Below, one piece after another: positions 1 to 6,983 of a stretch of DNA of 7,582 bases. The notes below the pieces were generated by a model, which ran no database searches, was not told the origin of the DNA, and worked only from the letters and a program-made list of their open reading frames with translations. The stretch's first letter is position 1. The number at the start of each line of letters is the position of its first letter. The position numbers were made by a program, and so were the translations under genes. Source of the DNA: an uncultured archaeon (lineage in GTDB: Archaea; Halobacteriota; Methanosarcinia; Methanotrichales; Methanotrichaceae); NCBI GenBank assembly GCA_902385025.1, contig CABMDX010000083.1:1-7582 (forward strand), read 5' to 3'.

Positions 1-312
1 GGAAAGACAACGGTCGTAAATGCAGAGCATGTGCGACATAAGGAGACGGACAGGCTGCACGCCATGGCTGTGGAGCTGGCAAAGATGGGTGCCGATATCC
101 GGGAGAGGCCGGACGGGCTGGAGATCAAGGGCGGCCCGCTGCACGGCTCAAGCGTGCACGGTTATCACGATCATCGTATTGTCATGGCTCTGGCGGTGGC
201 GGGATTCGTGGCTGGCGGCACGCAGATCGATACGGCTGAGGCAGTGGATGTGTCTTATCCTGGATTCTTCGAGCAGATGAAAGGCCTAGGAGCGAGGGTG
301 AGCGTGGGCTGA
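1..312 (+). CDS. aroA: 3-phosphoshikimate 1-carboxyvinyltransferase (EPSP synthase), C-terminal fragment
   Basis: This is the 3' end of a gene that begins before the window; 103 codons are visible in frame 1, ending in TGA. EPSP synthase transfers the enolpyruvyl group of PEP to shikimate 3-phosphate, the sixth step of the cytosolic shikimate pathway. Family signatures visible in the fragment are HKETDR (residues 17-22, matching the KETDR substrate-binding segment of bacterial AroA), a GG-rich strand, the HDHR motif (about residues 56-59, holding a conserved active-site Arg), and the C-terminal VSYPGFF segment typical of archaeal and many bacterial enzymes, near the usual end of the protein. 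The upstream two thirds are outside the window, so integrity and start cannot be judged. The next gene starts 85 nt downstream on the same strand, but its function gives no hint of a shared pathway. Confidence 0.93.
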   Translation, partial: GKTTVVNAEHVRHKETDRLHAMAVELAKMGADIRERPDGLEIKGGPLHGSSVHGYHDHRIVMALAVAGFVAGGTQIDTAEAVDVSYPGFFEQMKGLGARVSVG

Positions 313-371
313 GGTGAAGCCTGGACCCATGGCAATTCCTTTTTGGAAACATTTATTTTTGAGGAAGTTAT

Positions 372-397
372 AATCTCCTGAAAAAGGAGATTTTTTC
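372..397 (+). promoter_or_regulatory. Hairpin enclosing the Shine-Dalgarno site of the EEP gene, followed by a T-run
   Basis: AATCTCCT (372-379) and AGGAGATT (385-392) form a perfect 8-bp inverted repeat with a 5-nt loop, and the T-run continues to 396. The 3' arm contains GGAG (386-389), 8 nt before the ATG at 398, so it is the ribosome binding site. Folding would pair it with CTCC in the 5' arm. The stem plus T-run also resembles an intrinsic terminator for read-through from aroA. A TATA-like ATTTATTTTT at 351-360 could start transcription near 380, in which case the leader would lack the 5' arm. The structure is seen; any regulatory role is inference. Confidence 0.5.
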
Positions 398-1444
398 ATG
401 TTTAATTTGAAGCTTATCCTATGGAACATGGAGTGGCTTGATGATCTCTTCAAATATACAAAGGACGGTCAGACGGTTCAATTCCGTCAGGATTCAGAGA
501 AGGCACCGCATTCTCGCGGGAGCACCGTCAAGCAGCGCCGTGACGATCTATCTGGGATTCTATGCGAATTGAATCCTGATGTAGTCGTCATTGTCGAGGG
601 ACCGAGCCGGCCTGAGGAGCTGCAGCTCTTCTTTGATAACATTGGGATGGGCAAGTGGACAACCAGATTGCAGGTCTCGCCAGGTCAGATGCAGAATATA
701 GGAATTGCGGTGCGTATTGACACAGGCAAATTCAAGAATGATCCCATTCAGATAGGGGATACCAGGAAATATTCTTGCTTTGATCCTTTCCTTGCAGATA
801 CCGATAACGATGGTATAAGTGAGCAGCATAATTTCGAGAGGCTGCCGCTCTATGCAGAGATCGCCCCTGCACAGGGAGTTCCTTTCCGTGTGCTTGGCCT
901 GCATTTGAAGAGCAAGGGCATCTCCAATTCCACTGAGTGGAGCCAGTGGTGGAATACGGCAGATGCCAATCGCAAGAAGATCCTCGCACAGGCGGCGCAA
1001 ATTCACAGCCAGTTCATCGATCCCTATTTGACGGATGATAAAACGAAGCTAATTCCTTTGATCGTATGCGGTGACATCAACGATGGACCGGGTTTTGATG
1101 CCAGCGAGAGAAGGCTGCTGGCAAGCGGCATTGAACGGCTGATGGGAAATATCTGGCAGCCAGAATTGTGTCTTGGAAATGCCCTGTTTGATGCCCTAAA
1201 GCAGAAGGAAAAGGAGGCGCTGGACTTTTCATCAATCTTCACCACGAGCTACAAAGATCCGATCTTCAATAACGCCTATCAAAGGGATGGGATTGATCAT
1301 ATTCTTTATTCAAGATCTAAGCTCCCGAATTGGGTGCATAGTGCAAAGGTCCATCTTGAAATGCCAGATGGAAAGAAGATTGAGACGAAATATAAGCATG
1401 CATCCGATCATTATCCGGTATCTGTCGAGTTGGCCGTCGGCTGA
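398..1444 (+). CDS. Endonuclease/exonuclease/phosphatase (EEP) superfamily hydrolase
   Basis: A 348-residue protein with the EEP (DNase I/exonuclease III-like) metal-dependent phosphodiesterase motifs in order: N10 in LWNMEW; E67 in VVIVEG (metal ligand); H169 in LGLHLKSKG; D226 and N228 in CGDIND; D300-H301 in DGIDHI; and the terminal SDH (S336-D337-H338), whose His is the catalytic base in this family. All key residues are present, so it should be active on a phosphodiester or phosphomonoester. The family covers nucleases, sugar and lipid phosphatases and sphingomyelinases, and the sequence does not identify the substrate. There is no signal peptide or membrane helix, which suggests a cytosolic enzyme. 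The ATG at 398 is preceded by AAGGAGA at 8 nt spacing. The gene follows aroA and precedes a PIN-toxin relic; neither neighbour points to a pathway. Confidence 0.88.
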   Translation: MFNLKLILWNMEWLDDLFKYTKDGQTVQFRQDSEKAPHSRGSTVKQRRDDLSGILCELNPDVVVIVEGPSRPEELQLFFDNIGMGKWTTRLQVSPGQMQNIGIAVRIDTGKFKNDPIQIGDTRKYSCFDPFLADTDNDGISEQHNFERLPLYAEIAPAQGVPFRVLGLHLKSKGISNSTEWSQWWNTADANRKKILAQAAQIHSQFIDPYLTDDKTKLIPLIVCGDINDGPGFDASERRLLASGIERLMGNIWQPELCLGNALFDALKQKEKEALDFSSIFTTSYKDPIFNNAYQRDGIDHILYSRSKLPNWVHSAKVHLEMPDGKKIETKYKHASDHYPVSVELAVG

Positions 1445-1963
1445 TGATTTGATCAAGAACAGCGACAGATTAGGGGCATATGGAGGAAGCCAGGGCCTCA
1501 TCAGTCGCTCTGAATTTTCCATTAGGTCAATCCTCTATGAGAACAGGCTCTTCGTCTTCTATGAGGCTTTCCACGTGACCCGTGATTGCTTCCCTGGACA
1601 TTTCTCGTCAGAGAGGTTTTTCCGTAGATTCTTTTCCGACATCACGATATTGGATATGGATCTGAAAGCCGCCGAAAATTCAAGCGAAATCATATCCAGG
1701 CTCCGCCCAGGGGATTTCCGTCAATGCATTCGATGTCTTGATAGCAGGAATAGCCGAGACCGGCGGCGCTGAGATTCTGATCACAAGAGATTGATATTTT
1801 GAATCCATCTCCAAGGTGGCGGAGTTAAATGTAATGGTTCTTTGACGCGCCAGGAGCTTCCGTTCATTGCCGATGACATTATGGGGAAATGGTCTCCCAC
1901 ACCAGGAATTGCAGCCTCGCAAAGCCCAAAGCAGGCCCAACTACCAAACCAATATGCTGAATT
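1445..1963. other. 519-nt stretch without an intact gene, between convergent genes
   Basis: This stretch separates the EEP gene (plus) from the end of SET protein B (minus). Its middle holds the PIN-domain relic. An open frame that starts inside the EEP gene at 1287 and runs to 1772 is open mainly because it contains the relic's first frame. From 1846 to 1963 I find no coding signal, no strong hairpin and no long T-run on either strand, so I cannot point to a terminator for either convergent gene. Confidence 0.6.
1575..1845 (+). pseudogene. Degenerate PIN-domain (VapC-like) ribonuclease toxin, frameshifted and interrupted
   Basis: Two reading frames together rebuild the C-terminal half of a PIN-domain protein. 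From before 1620 to about 1704, one frame encodes ITILDMDLKAAENSSEIISRL, matching the 'LPLD...AA..A..I...L' helix of VapC-type PIN proteins. From about 1705 the +1 frame encodes AQGISVNAFDVLIAGIAETGG followed by AEILITRD, the classic PIN tail with the acidic D of 'D.LIA' and the TRD motif. A TGA at 1792-1794 then interrupts it where the family usually has a charged residue (TRDxxF), and translation would resume as YFESISKVAELNVMVL to a TGA at 1843. A single extra base near 1704 plus one CGA-to-TGA change would explain both lesions. No convincing N-terminal DTN/DTS acidic motif or antitoxin partner is seen, so the 5' boundary is uncertain. Active members cleave RNA; this copy should be dead. 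Confidence 0.62.
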
Positions 1964-2479
1964 CTATGTCTGAGCCCTATTGAGTCGAGATATATCAAGA
2001 AGCGGTGCCAGCGGCTGGGGTACAGAATAATAATTCTTCAGCGCCTCTCTCAGGATGTCTCTCTTGTCCTTTTCAGAATTGGCCGCCTTGAAGTCTGGCG
2101 CATTTTCGCCACATAGAATGCTTTCACTTTCCCGGAAAGTGGACTCATCATAGTCTCTTGTAAGCTCCATGTTTGGCAAGATGTCGCACACAGCAACCTC
2201 AAAACCATAAGCCGTCCCCTGGCAATTTGCCTGGGAGGATTGGCTGATATATTTGGCATTGTCCCAGAAAAATATGCCCCTCCGGCCGAATTTGAAGATG
2301 CGCCCCTCTATAATCGAGCCAAAATCCGCAAACAACATATCCATTTCCGATTCCAAAAAGACTCGGTCTAGGGAATCTAAAACCCATGTTATCGTGCCTT
2401 TCGGGATGAGCTTCATAGCAAAAATGCCGTAACCTCTCCCGTCTTCAAGGGGTCGAAGCTCAGTGGATGGATGCAGCAT
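1964..2479 (-). CDS. Degenerate SET-domain protein (SET B), probable inactive paralogue
   Basis: A 171-residue SET-fold protein clearly paralogous to the gene just upstream: MLHPSTELR aligns with MMHSDTELR, and GYGIFA plus LIPKGTITW (residues 16-21 and 24-32) are shared. The start at 2479 was chosen because it aligns with the paralogue's start, lies 2 nt after that gene's TAG, and has AGGAG about 11 nt upstream; a longer version from 2557 would only translate the upstream gene's tail in another frame. The SAM-binding NHSC motif of SET enzymes is replaced by SQSS (79-82), the GEE.T.DYG segment is NMELTRDYD (103-111, Tyr retained), and the post-SET Cys cluster is lost. It is full length with no stops, so it may be a maintained pseudoenzyme or a partner of the active copy rather than a fresh pseudogene. 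Lysine methyltransferase activity is unlikely. Confidence 0.78.
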   Translation of the reverse strand: MLHPSTELRPLEDGRGYGIFAMKLIPKGTITWVLDSLDRVFLESEMDMLFADFGSIIEGRIFKFGRRGIFFWDNAKYISQSSQANCQGTAYGFEVAVCDILPNMELTRDYDESTFRESESILCGENAPDFKAANSEKDKRDILREALKNYYSVPQPLAPLLDISRLNRAQT

Positions 2480-3111
2480 GTCTATCTTCGCTCCTGACGC
2501 TGACCCGGCATTGCCATCCACAGCCCGCCAGGTTCCTCTCCTCCGGCACATCTGCAAGGCGACATGCTCTCACTTGAACACTCATTTTCCATGCAGGAGG
2601 GTATCGGCGTCCTTCCGGCAAGTATGGATTCAACCCGGCTGCGATGCAGAGGGACCATGAATTTAAGAAGCGGCTGCGAAACGGTCCTCATTAACGGAAC
2701 AAGTTCTGCCACATTTCTGTCGATCTCTCCTGCCAGACTGATGAGATCGGATGATCGCACTATCTTGCGGCAATCCTTTCTCTGGCACCGACATAGCAGG
2801 TCTTTGCGGATATTAAGGGTCCCGTAATCGCAGGTTATCTCCTCGCCACAATGAATATCGCACACAGCCACATCGCAGATCGCTCCCAGTGGGACAGTCG
2901 TTGGATGGCAGGAATGATTGCAATACTTGCCGATATCCCAGCAAAGAATATAGCGCCCATTATCATCTATATATGCATATCTTTCGATAAATTTGGTCTG
3001 CAGCGGCATAAGTTCAGCAACCGCTTCAGGACTCAGAACCAGGTCCAGAGCATCTAATGCCCAGGTGATAGTGCCTTTTGGTATGAGCCTGGATGCAAAA
3101 ATACCATAGCC
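2383..3111 (-). repeat. Tandem duplication visible at DNA level between the SET genes
   Basis: The segments 2383-2434 (SET B) and 3060-3111 (SET A) align without gaps at an offset of 677 nt, with 39 of 52 bases identical by hand count. They encode the shared GYGIFA-to-TITW block. Similarity falls off towards the C-termini, which fits an old tandem gene duplication followed by divergence, mainly of copy B. Confidence 0.6.
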
Positions 3112-3156
3112 TATTTCTTCAGATATCAGCCTGAGCTCTGTGTCTGAATGCATCAT
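2482..3156 (-). CDS. SET-domain protein-lysine N-methyltransferase (SET A)
   Basis: A 224-residue protein with a complete small SET domain. GYG (16-18) of the SAM-binding GxG turn sits in GYGIFA; NHSC (80-83) with H84-P85 is the SAM-binding and pseudoknot motif; GEEITCDYG (104-112) contains the expected catalytic Tyr111; and the post-SET zinc-type cysteines lie in CRCQRKDC (122-129). SET enzymes transfer methyl from SAM to protein lysines, and archaeal examples include a Methanosarcina enzyme that acts on the chromatin protein MC1; the substrate here is unknown. Residues from about 182 form an extra tail with four Cys (188, 193, 201, 203) and basic end residues that the usual compact family lacks. 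The start is ATG at 3156 or 3153; only a weak GAG lies upstream. It ends in TAG 2 nt before SET B, so the two are surely co-transcribed. Confidence 0.88.
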   Translation of the reverse strand: MMHSDTELRLISEEIGYGIFASRLIPKGTITWALDALDLVLSPEAVAELMPLQTKFIERYAYIDDNGRYILCWDIGKYCNHSCHPTTVPLGAICDVAVCDIHCGEEITCDYGTLNIRKDLLCRCQRKDCRKIVRSSDLISLAGEIDRNVAELVPLMRTVSQPLLKFMVPLHRSRVESILAGRTPIPSCMENECSSESMSPCRCAGGEEPGGLWMAMPGQRQERR

Positions 3157-3281
3157 AATAGCTATCTCAAAAAAAAGCTGATGCTTGCGACTATAAAGAT
3201 CTTACGCGCATCCGTTTATAGAAGAATTACTTTGAAAAATAATAGCGAGATAAATCCAATCATATAAATCATATCGCTATT
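3157..3281 (-). promoter_or_regulatory. Putative SET operon promoter with an inverted repeat around a TATA box
   Basis: The 124-nt gap between the kinase stop codon and SET A is AT-rich. On the minus strand it holds TTTATATG (3268-3261) and CTTTATAG (3198-3191), both good archaeal TATA-box candidates; starts about 25 nt downstream would give leaders of roughly 80 or 14 nt. The first box lies in the spacer of an inverted repeat, 3241-3251 against 3271-3281 (AATAGCGA / TCGCTATT plus two more pairs, one mismatch in 11), which begins in the kinase stop codon. The repeat could be an operator for SET transcription or a weak terminator stem for the kinase gene. The sequence elements are seen; the functions are inferred. 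Confidence 0.45.
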
Positions 3282-4846
3282 CATTTGCCGCTAGCATAGG
3301 TTTCGCCGCATTTCTGCAGGGCCTTTTGCAGCTCTTCTATCTTAATGGGCTTGCTTATGTAGTCGTCCATGCCCGCTTTCAGGCATTCTTCTCTGTCTCC
3401 TTCCAGAGCATAAGCGGTCATGGCTATAATGCAGGGTTGATTGGCAGGCATTTTCATCGCCCGGATGCGTCTGGTCGCTTCCAATCCATCCATCTCAGGC
3501 ATCTGAATATCCATGAGAACCACATCATAATGCTCGCGCCGCAAAGCCGAAAGGACCTCCAGGCCGTTGAAGGCTATGTCTGCTTTGTAGCCCAGCCTCT
3601 TGAGCATTTGAATGGCCACCTTTTGATTTATGAGGTTGTCCTCAGTCAGCAAAATGCGCAGATCATGGGTTTTGGCCCTATTGACCGATTTGCCAGGCTG
3701 CTCCTCTGCAGCTCTTTCCGGGGTCCTCTTCTGCGAAAGATGCATTGTCATCAGGTTTCGGAGCTGACGCCGCTTTACCGGCTTTGTCAAATGGCCGGAT
3801 ATGGCAGGGTCTTGCTGTACTTTGTATCCTATGGGACTCATTACTATTATTACAGCTTTTGAATTCCTGCCTCTTTTAATCTCCCTTGCCAGCGATAGTC
3901 CATCTCTATCAGGCAATACCGCGTCGAGAAGCACAAAATCATAGGTCTCTCCCTCCAGATCATTGGCCTTGGCTCCGCCTGAAAAATCTCTTACCTGCAT
4001 TCCCCAGGAGCGAGCAAACTGGATCAGCATATTCCTGATAGCATCATTGCCCTCAATGATTGCCAGTCTCTTCCCGGAAAGGCGCAAGTCCGGAGACGTG
4101 TCCGCTTCCTTGGTCTTTATTACCTTAGCCCTCGCAGTAAAGTAGAAGGTGCTGCCCACACCAAGCTCGCTCTCTACCCAGATCCTCCCCTCCATCAGCT
4201 CAACAAGGCGCTTGCTGATGGCAAGACCCAGGCCCGTGCCCCCATAATACCTGGTGGTGGAAGAGTCCACCTGAGTAAAAGAATGAAACAGCTTGCCTAT
4301 ATTCTCCGGAGATATGCCGATTCCCGTATCCTTGACCGCGAACTGAAGTTCGACTATTCCATTTTCTGCCCCTTCCAGGCTCACAGATAAGACGATCTGA
4401 CCTTTTTCAGTGAACTTTACTGCATTTCCCAGGAGATTGACCAGTATCTGTCGAAGCCTGGTTGGGTCCCCAAACAGCATGCAGGGCACGTTTTCTTCCA
4501 CGAGATACGCCAGATCCAACCCCTTCTCCGCCGCTTTGGCTGCCACGAGATCAACAGAAAGCTCGATGCAGCTCTGCAAATTGAAGGACTGGCTTTCAAG
4601 CTTCATCTTTCCTCCATCGATCTTGGAGAAATCAAGGATGTCATTTATAATGGCCAAAAGTGCATTTCCGCTGCCCTGGATAGTTTCCAGATAATCCCGC
4701 TGCTCGGGCAGAAGATCCGTTTCCATAAGCAGCCCGGCCATGCCTATCACCGCGTTCATGGGAGTGCGTATCTCATGGCTCATATTGGCCAGGAACTCTG
4801 ATTTGGCTTTGGTTGCAGCCTCTGCCCTATCTTTGGCGCTCTTCAA
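3281..4846 (-). CDS. Hybrid histidine kinase, C-terminal part: HisKA, HATPase, two receiver domains
   Basis: 521 residues counted from a TTG at 4846, in frame with the sensor half upstream and separated from it by TAG AAT. HisKA is [10 protein letters not shown] with phospho-acceptor H24. The HATPase_c boxes follow: N box around N137 and N141, DTGIG (173-177), the F-box region LFHSFTQ, and GGTGLGL (202-208). Receiver 1 (about 258-370) has acceptor D308 in [11 protein letters not shown] and K355, but its acidic pocket reads IIEGN instead of the usual DD. Receiver 2 (about 396-515) is intact: E402-D403, D446 in [12 protein letters not shown]477 and K499. This is a BarA-like arrangement without a visible HPt domain. 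The TTG has no Shine-Dalgarno site, and the next in-frame Met is M22, directly next to the HisKA His. Independent translation therefore looks poor, and this is most simply the rest of the kinase at 6571-4850. Confidence 0.9.
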   Translation of the reverse strand: MKSAKDRAEAATKAKSEFLANMSHEIRTPMNAVIGMAGLLMETDLLPEQRDYLETIQGSGNALLAIINDILDFSKIDGGKMKLESQSFNLQSCIELSVDLVAAKAAEKGLDLAYLVEENVPCMLFGDPTRLRQILVNLLGNAVKFTEKGQIVLSVSLEGAENGIVELQFAVKDTGIGISPENIGKLFHSFTQVDSSTTRYYGGTGLGLAISKRLVELMEGRIWVESELGVGSTFYFTARAKVIKTKEADTSPDLRLSGKRLAIIEGNDAIRNMLIQFARSWGMQVRDFSGGAKANDLEGETYDFVLLDAVLPDRDGLSLAREIKRGRNSKAVIIVMSPIGYKVQQDPAISGHLTKPVKRRQLRNLMTMHLSQKRTPERAAEEQPGKSVNRAKTHDLRILLTEDNLINQKVAIQMLKRLGYKADIAFNGLEVLSALRREHYDVVLMDIQMPEMDGLEATRRIRAMKMPANQPCIIAMTAYALEGDREECLKAGMDDYISKPIKIEELQKALQKCGETYASGK

Positions 4847-4849
4847 ATT

Positions 4850-4852
4850 CTA
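4850..4852 (-). other. In-frame amber codon splitting the hybrid kinase gene
   Basis: On the minus strand the frame reads TAT GAA TAG AAT TTG AAG, giving ...[22 protein letters not shown].... Without the stop, 6571-3281 is a continuous 1,096-codon frame. Homologous PAS-HisKA linkers commonly read 'ITERK.YEENLKSAK', so a GAG-to-TAG change is the simplest origin. Alternatives are a sequencing error, read-through, TAG decoded as an amino acid, or a true gene split. Confidence 0.85.
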
Positions 4853-6571
4853 TTCATACAGCTTGCGCTCGGTGATATCGCGCATGGATTCAATGGCTCC
4901 ATAAATCCGTCCCTCTGAGTCATAGAGAACGGCTGCGCTTCCCACAAGGTAAAGCGCTCCGCTCTTCAGATTGGGTATATAGGCTTCGCCCACCAGAGAG
5001 CCATCATCCTGCCATTTCAAATTTTCGTAATTTTTGCTTAAATCGATATTGGGATTGAGGACCAAATCGATGAGCATGGGCCTTTTTTCCCCGTAAAAGG
5101 GCATTGAATATTCATATTTTCCTTTGCCCAGCATATCCTTTGCCCGAGCTCCGGTCAGCAGCTCGACTGCCCGGTTCCAGGCTATTACCCGTCCCTCCCT
5201 ATTGATAACAAAGGTAGCGTCTGGCAGGAAGTTGATTATATCCGCCAGCCTGCGCTCAGAATCCTTCAGTGCATCCTCCGCTTCCTGGCGTTCCACGATC
5301 TCCGTTTGCAGATTTCTGTTTGTTTCCTCCAGCTCAGAGGTGCGATCCGCTACCCTCTGCTCCAGCTCCACATTCAGCCTCATGATTTCCTTTTCGGCAA
5401 GCTTGCGCTCAGCAATCTCCTCTTGTGCCTCATTGTAGAGGCAGGCATTCTCATTCAGGGCCAGAATCTGACGTATGATTACGAGGCTTATTATGGCCCC
5501 AACTGACCACGCCAGAATAGAGAAGGATAAGGGCAATGGAGAGTAGTGGCTCCAGATGAGCAGTAGATAAGCCCCTCCGGCGCATAGGTATGGAAGATAA
5601 AGCGGCCAGGTAATGCGACCGTAGCGACCCTCGAATTCCCATGTCGCCTGAGCAGGTCCATTTTTCAATGTATTGATTTGAGATAGGCCTGCAAGCCCTA
5701 TAAGAATATATGCAAGCGGCCAGCCGATATCCACTAATCCGCCCCCCGCACCGTATGTTCCATAGAGTTGCTGGAAATTAAAGACAGAATCGGCAATTAT
5801 CAGGAGCAAGGTACTGGCTGCGAGCAGGATAATGGCCCTTTGCGTGGAAAGGTCCAATCTTCTTATGAGCAGGTCTATCAGGGCGAATAGCAGCATCATG
5901 TCCATAACCGGATAGGCTGCGGAGAGGACCAGCGTTAGCGGATCTGCATTTATATTCTGCTCAATAATCGGTGCAATGAGCAGCGTCCAAAAGAGCAGGA
6001 TCGACGCAATCATAACGATTGCCATATCCAGGATCATCTTCAGCCGCTCTCGGGAGGAGACCTGCACAGATGGCAGCACAAGCATCCCTATCAAGTATAA
6101 TAAATAGCGAAGAATATATGGGCCATCGGCATATGAGGGATAAGGGCTCTCGTGAAGCACGATCTCATAATAGGCATAGATGGAATCTCCGAGTGCATAA
6201 GAGAGCTGCGCAATAGCCAGAATCATCCAGCCGATGTAGATCCTCTTATTGAATTTTCGAGATATGAATGCTGCATAGAAAAGGCATAGAGTGGATAGAA
6301 GATTAAGCAGTATATAGCCCAGATTACTAAAAATTGTGTACCCAGTAGGATTGTCCCTTACAAGAAACCATATCAGTAGGTAGATCGCCAGCAATGCCGC
6401 CGCAATGGTCAATGTAACTGGAAACGACAGGTATTTTGCAAAAGGGGGCATATTTGATGCCGGATCTGCGAATTGGTGAGCAGGTGGCACTGCTTTTTCT
6501 TCAGCCCGTTCGCTCTCGTAGATAGAGATTAAATTGATGGCTGGCAGCGCAGGTCTCTTCATCGGCATCAC
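4850..6571 (-). CDS. Hybrid histidine kinase, N-terminal sensor part: about 10 TM helices, coiled coil, PAS
   Basis: 573 residues. After about 45 soluble residues come ten hydrophobic segments at roughly 48-71, 79-104, 111-132, 152-170, 179-203, 211-236, 243-264, 277-298, 320-341 and 347-371. A charged coiled coil follows (about 375-440, [14 protein letters not shown] to [14 protein letters not shown]), then a PAS domain (about 441-550; [20 protein letters not shown]) with a PAC-like end, [13 protein letters not shown], before TAG. The membrane module resembles integral-membrane sensory domains in architecture, but I cannot assign it to a named family or ligand. Starts compete: GTG at 6571, ATG at 6568 and ATG at 6562; GGA 5 nt before 6568 is only a weak ribosome binding site. 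Alone this part has no kinase; it would be a membrane receptor lacking output. It is most likely the front of the 1,096-residue kinase completed at 4846-3281. Confidence 0.9.
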   Translation of the reverse strand: MMPMKRPALPAINLISIYESERAEEKAVPPAHQFADPASNMPPFAKYLSFPVTLTIAAALLAIYLLIWFLVRDNPTGYTIFSNLGYILLNLLSTLCLFYAAFISRKFNKRIYIGWMILAIAQLSYALGDSIYAYYEIVLHESPYPSYADGPYILRYLLYLIGMLVLPSVQVSSRERLKMILDMAIVMIASILLFWTLLIAPIIEQNINADPLTLVLSAAYPVMDMMLLFALIDLLIRRLDLSTQRAIILLAASTLLLIIADSVFNFQQLYGTYGAGGGLVDIGWPLAYILIGLAGLSQINTLKNGPAQATWEFEGRYGRITWPLYLPYLCAGGAYLLLIWSHYSPLPLSFSILAWSVGAIISLVIIRQILALNENACLYNEAQEEIAERKLAEKEIMRLNVELEQRVADRTSELEETNRNLQTEIVERQEAEDALKDSERRLADIINFLPDATFVINREGRVIAWNRAVELLTGARAKDMLGKGKYEYSMPFYGEKRPMLIDLVLNPNIDLSKNYENLKWQDDGSLVGEAYIPNLKSGALYLVGSAAVLYDSEGRIYGAIESMRDITERKLYE

Positions 6572-6983
6572 TTTCCAGAGCTTTTTGTGCCCCTATGCAT
6601 AACTGTCTCTTAGCAATGTATCCGGGCAACTCTTGCGCTGTGAGCGCATCGGCTTGCTGCCTTGCATGTAGATGCATCTATCGCGGAAGGATACTTGGGT
6701 CATTATCCTATGGTTTTTATCTTTTAGCTGAGCATTACTGGCTCCGACTTTTCCATGCCTCACCTAACAAATTTTTTGGATAATATGCTTTTATCCTCTT
6801 TCAAATCACGGACATAATTCTTTTCGTAGATTAAACTATTGGACAGGGAAAAAAAGGAAATTTGAGCCACATATGCAACAGCATTTTTATATTAAAATAG
6901 AATGGCGAGTAATCTGCAATATGTGTTGCCTGCCCATAACCTTATCTCTGTGATTCAATTTAATTGTATATGGTGGATTACGT
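6572..6983. promoter_or_regulatory. 412-nt divergent intergenic region with palindrome and hairpin
   Basis: The region lies between the divergently read kinase and helical-repeat genes and must carry both promoters. A perfect 12-bp palindrome, TAGATGCATCTA, is at 6669-6680, and a 6-bp stem with a 3-nt loop (TGCGCT-GTG-AGCGCA) is at 6634-6648; both lie in the kinase's upstream region, about 60-110 nt before its start. The segment from about 6775 to 6983 is AT-rich. I find no convincing gene; an open frame at 6595-6783 (+) has no ribosome binding site. A clear TATA box for the kinase could not be fixed. Confidence 0.5.
6886..6894 (+). promoter_or_regulatory. TATA-box candidate for the helical-repeat gene
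   Basis: TTTATATTA at 6886-6894 fits the archaeal TATA consensus and would place transcription start near 6912-6918, giving a leader of about 70 nt before the TTG at 6984. No clear purine-rich BRE precedes it. The same AT block could serve the kinase on the other strand, with a very long leader. Confidence 0.4.

Noticed and set aside
617..628. 12-bp palindrome GAGCTGCAGCTC in the EEP gene
   Set aside because: It lies within well-supported coding sequence (EELQLF codons) and is most simply a by-product of codon choice.
1287..1772. 161-codon plus-strand open frame starting inside the EEP gene
   Set aside because: The first third is out of frame with a strongly supported EEP gene, and there is no ribosome binding site. 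Only its end has meaning, as the first frame of the PIN relic.
2482..2557. Longer start of SET B at 2557, overlapping SET A by 76 nt
   Set aside because: The extra 26 residues are just the SET A tail in another frame. The start at 2479 aligns with SET A, sits 2 nt after its stop and has a ribosome binding site.
3326..3862. 178-codon plus-strand open frame opposite the kinase receiver domains
   Set aside because: It is antisense to strongly conserved receiver-domain coding and shows no domain or ribosome binding site of its own.
3281..6571. Pyrrolysine as the settled explanation for the kinase TAG
   Set aside because: Two other genes here end in TAG, no pyl genes are visible, and the expected ancestral residue is Glu (one base from TAG). 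It is kept only as one alternative.
6595..6783. 62-codon Cys-rich plus-strand frame in the divergent intergenic region
   Set aside because: No Shine-Dalgarno site, no recognisable domain, and it lies across the likely kinase promoter.
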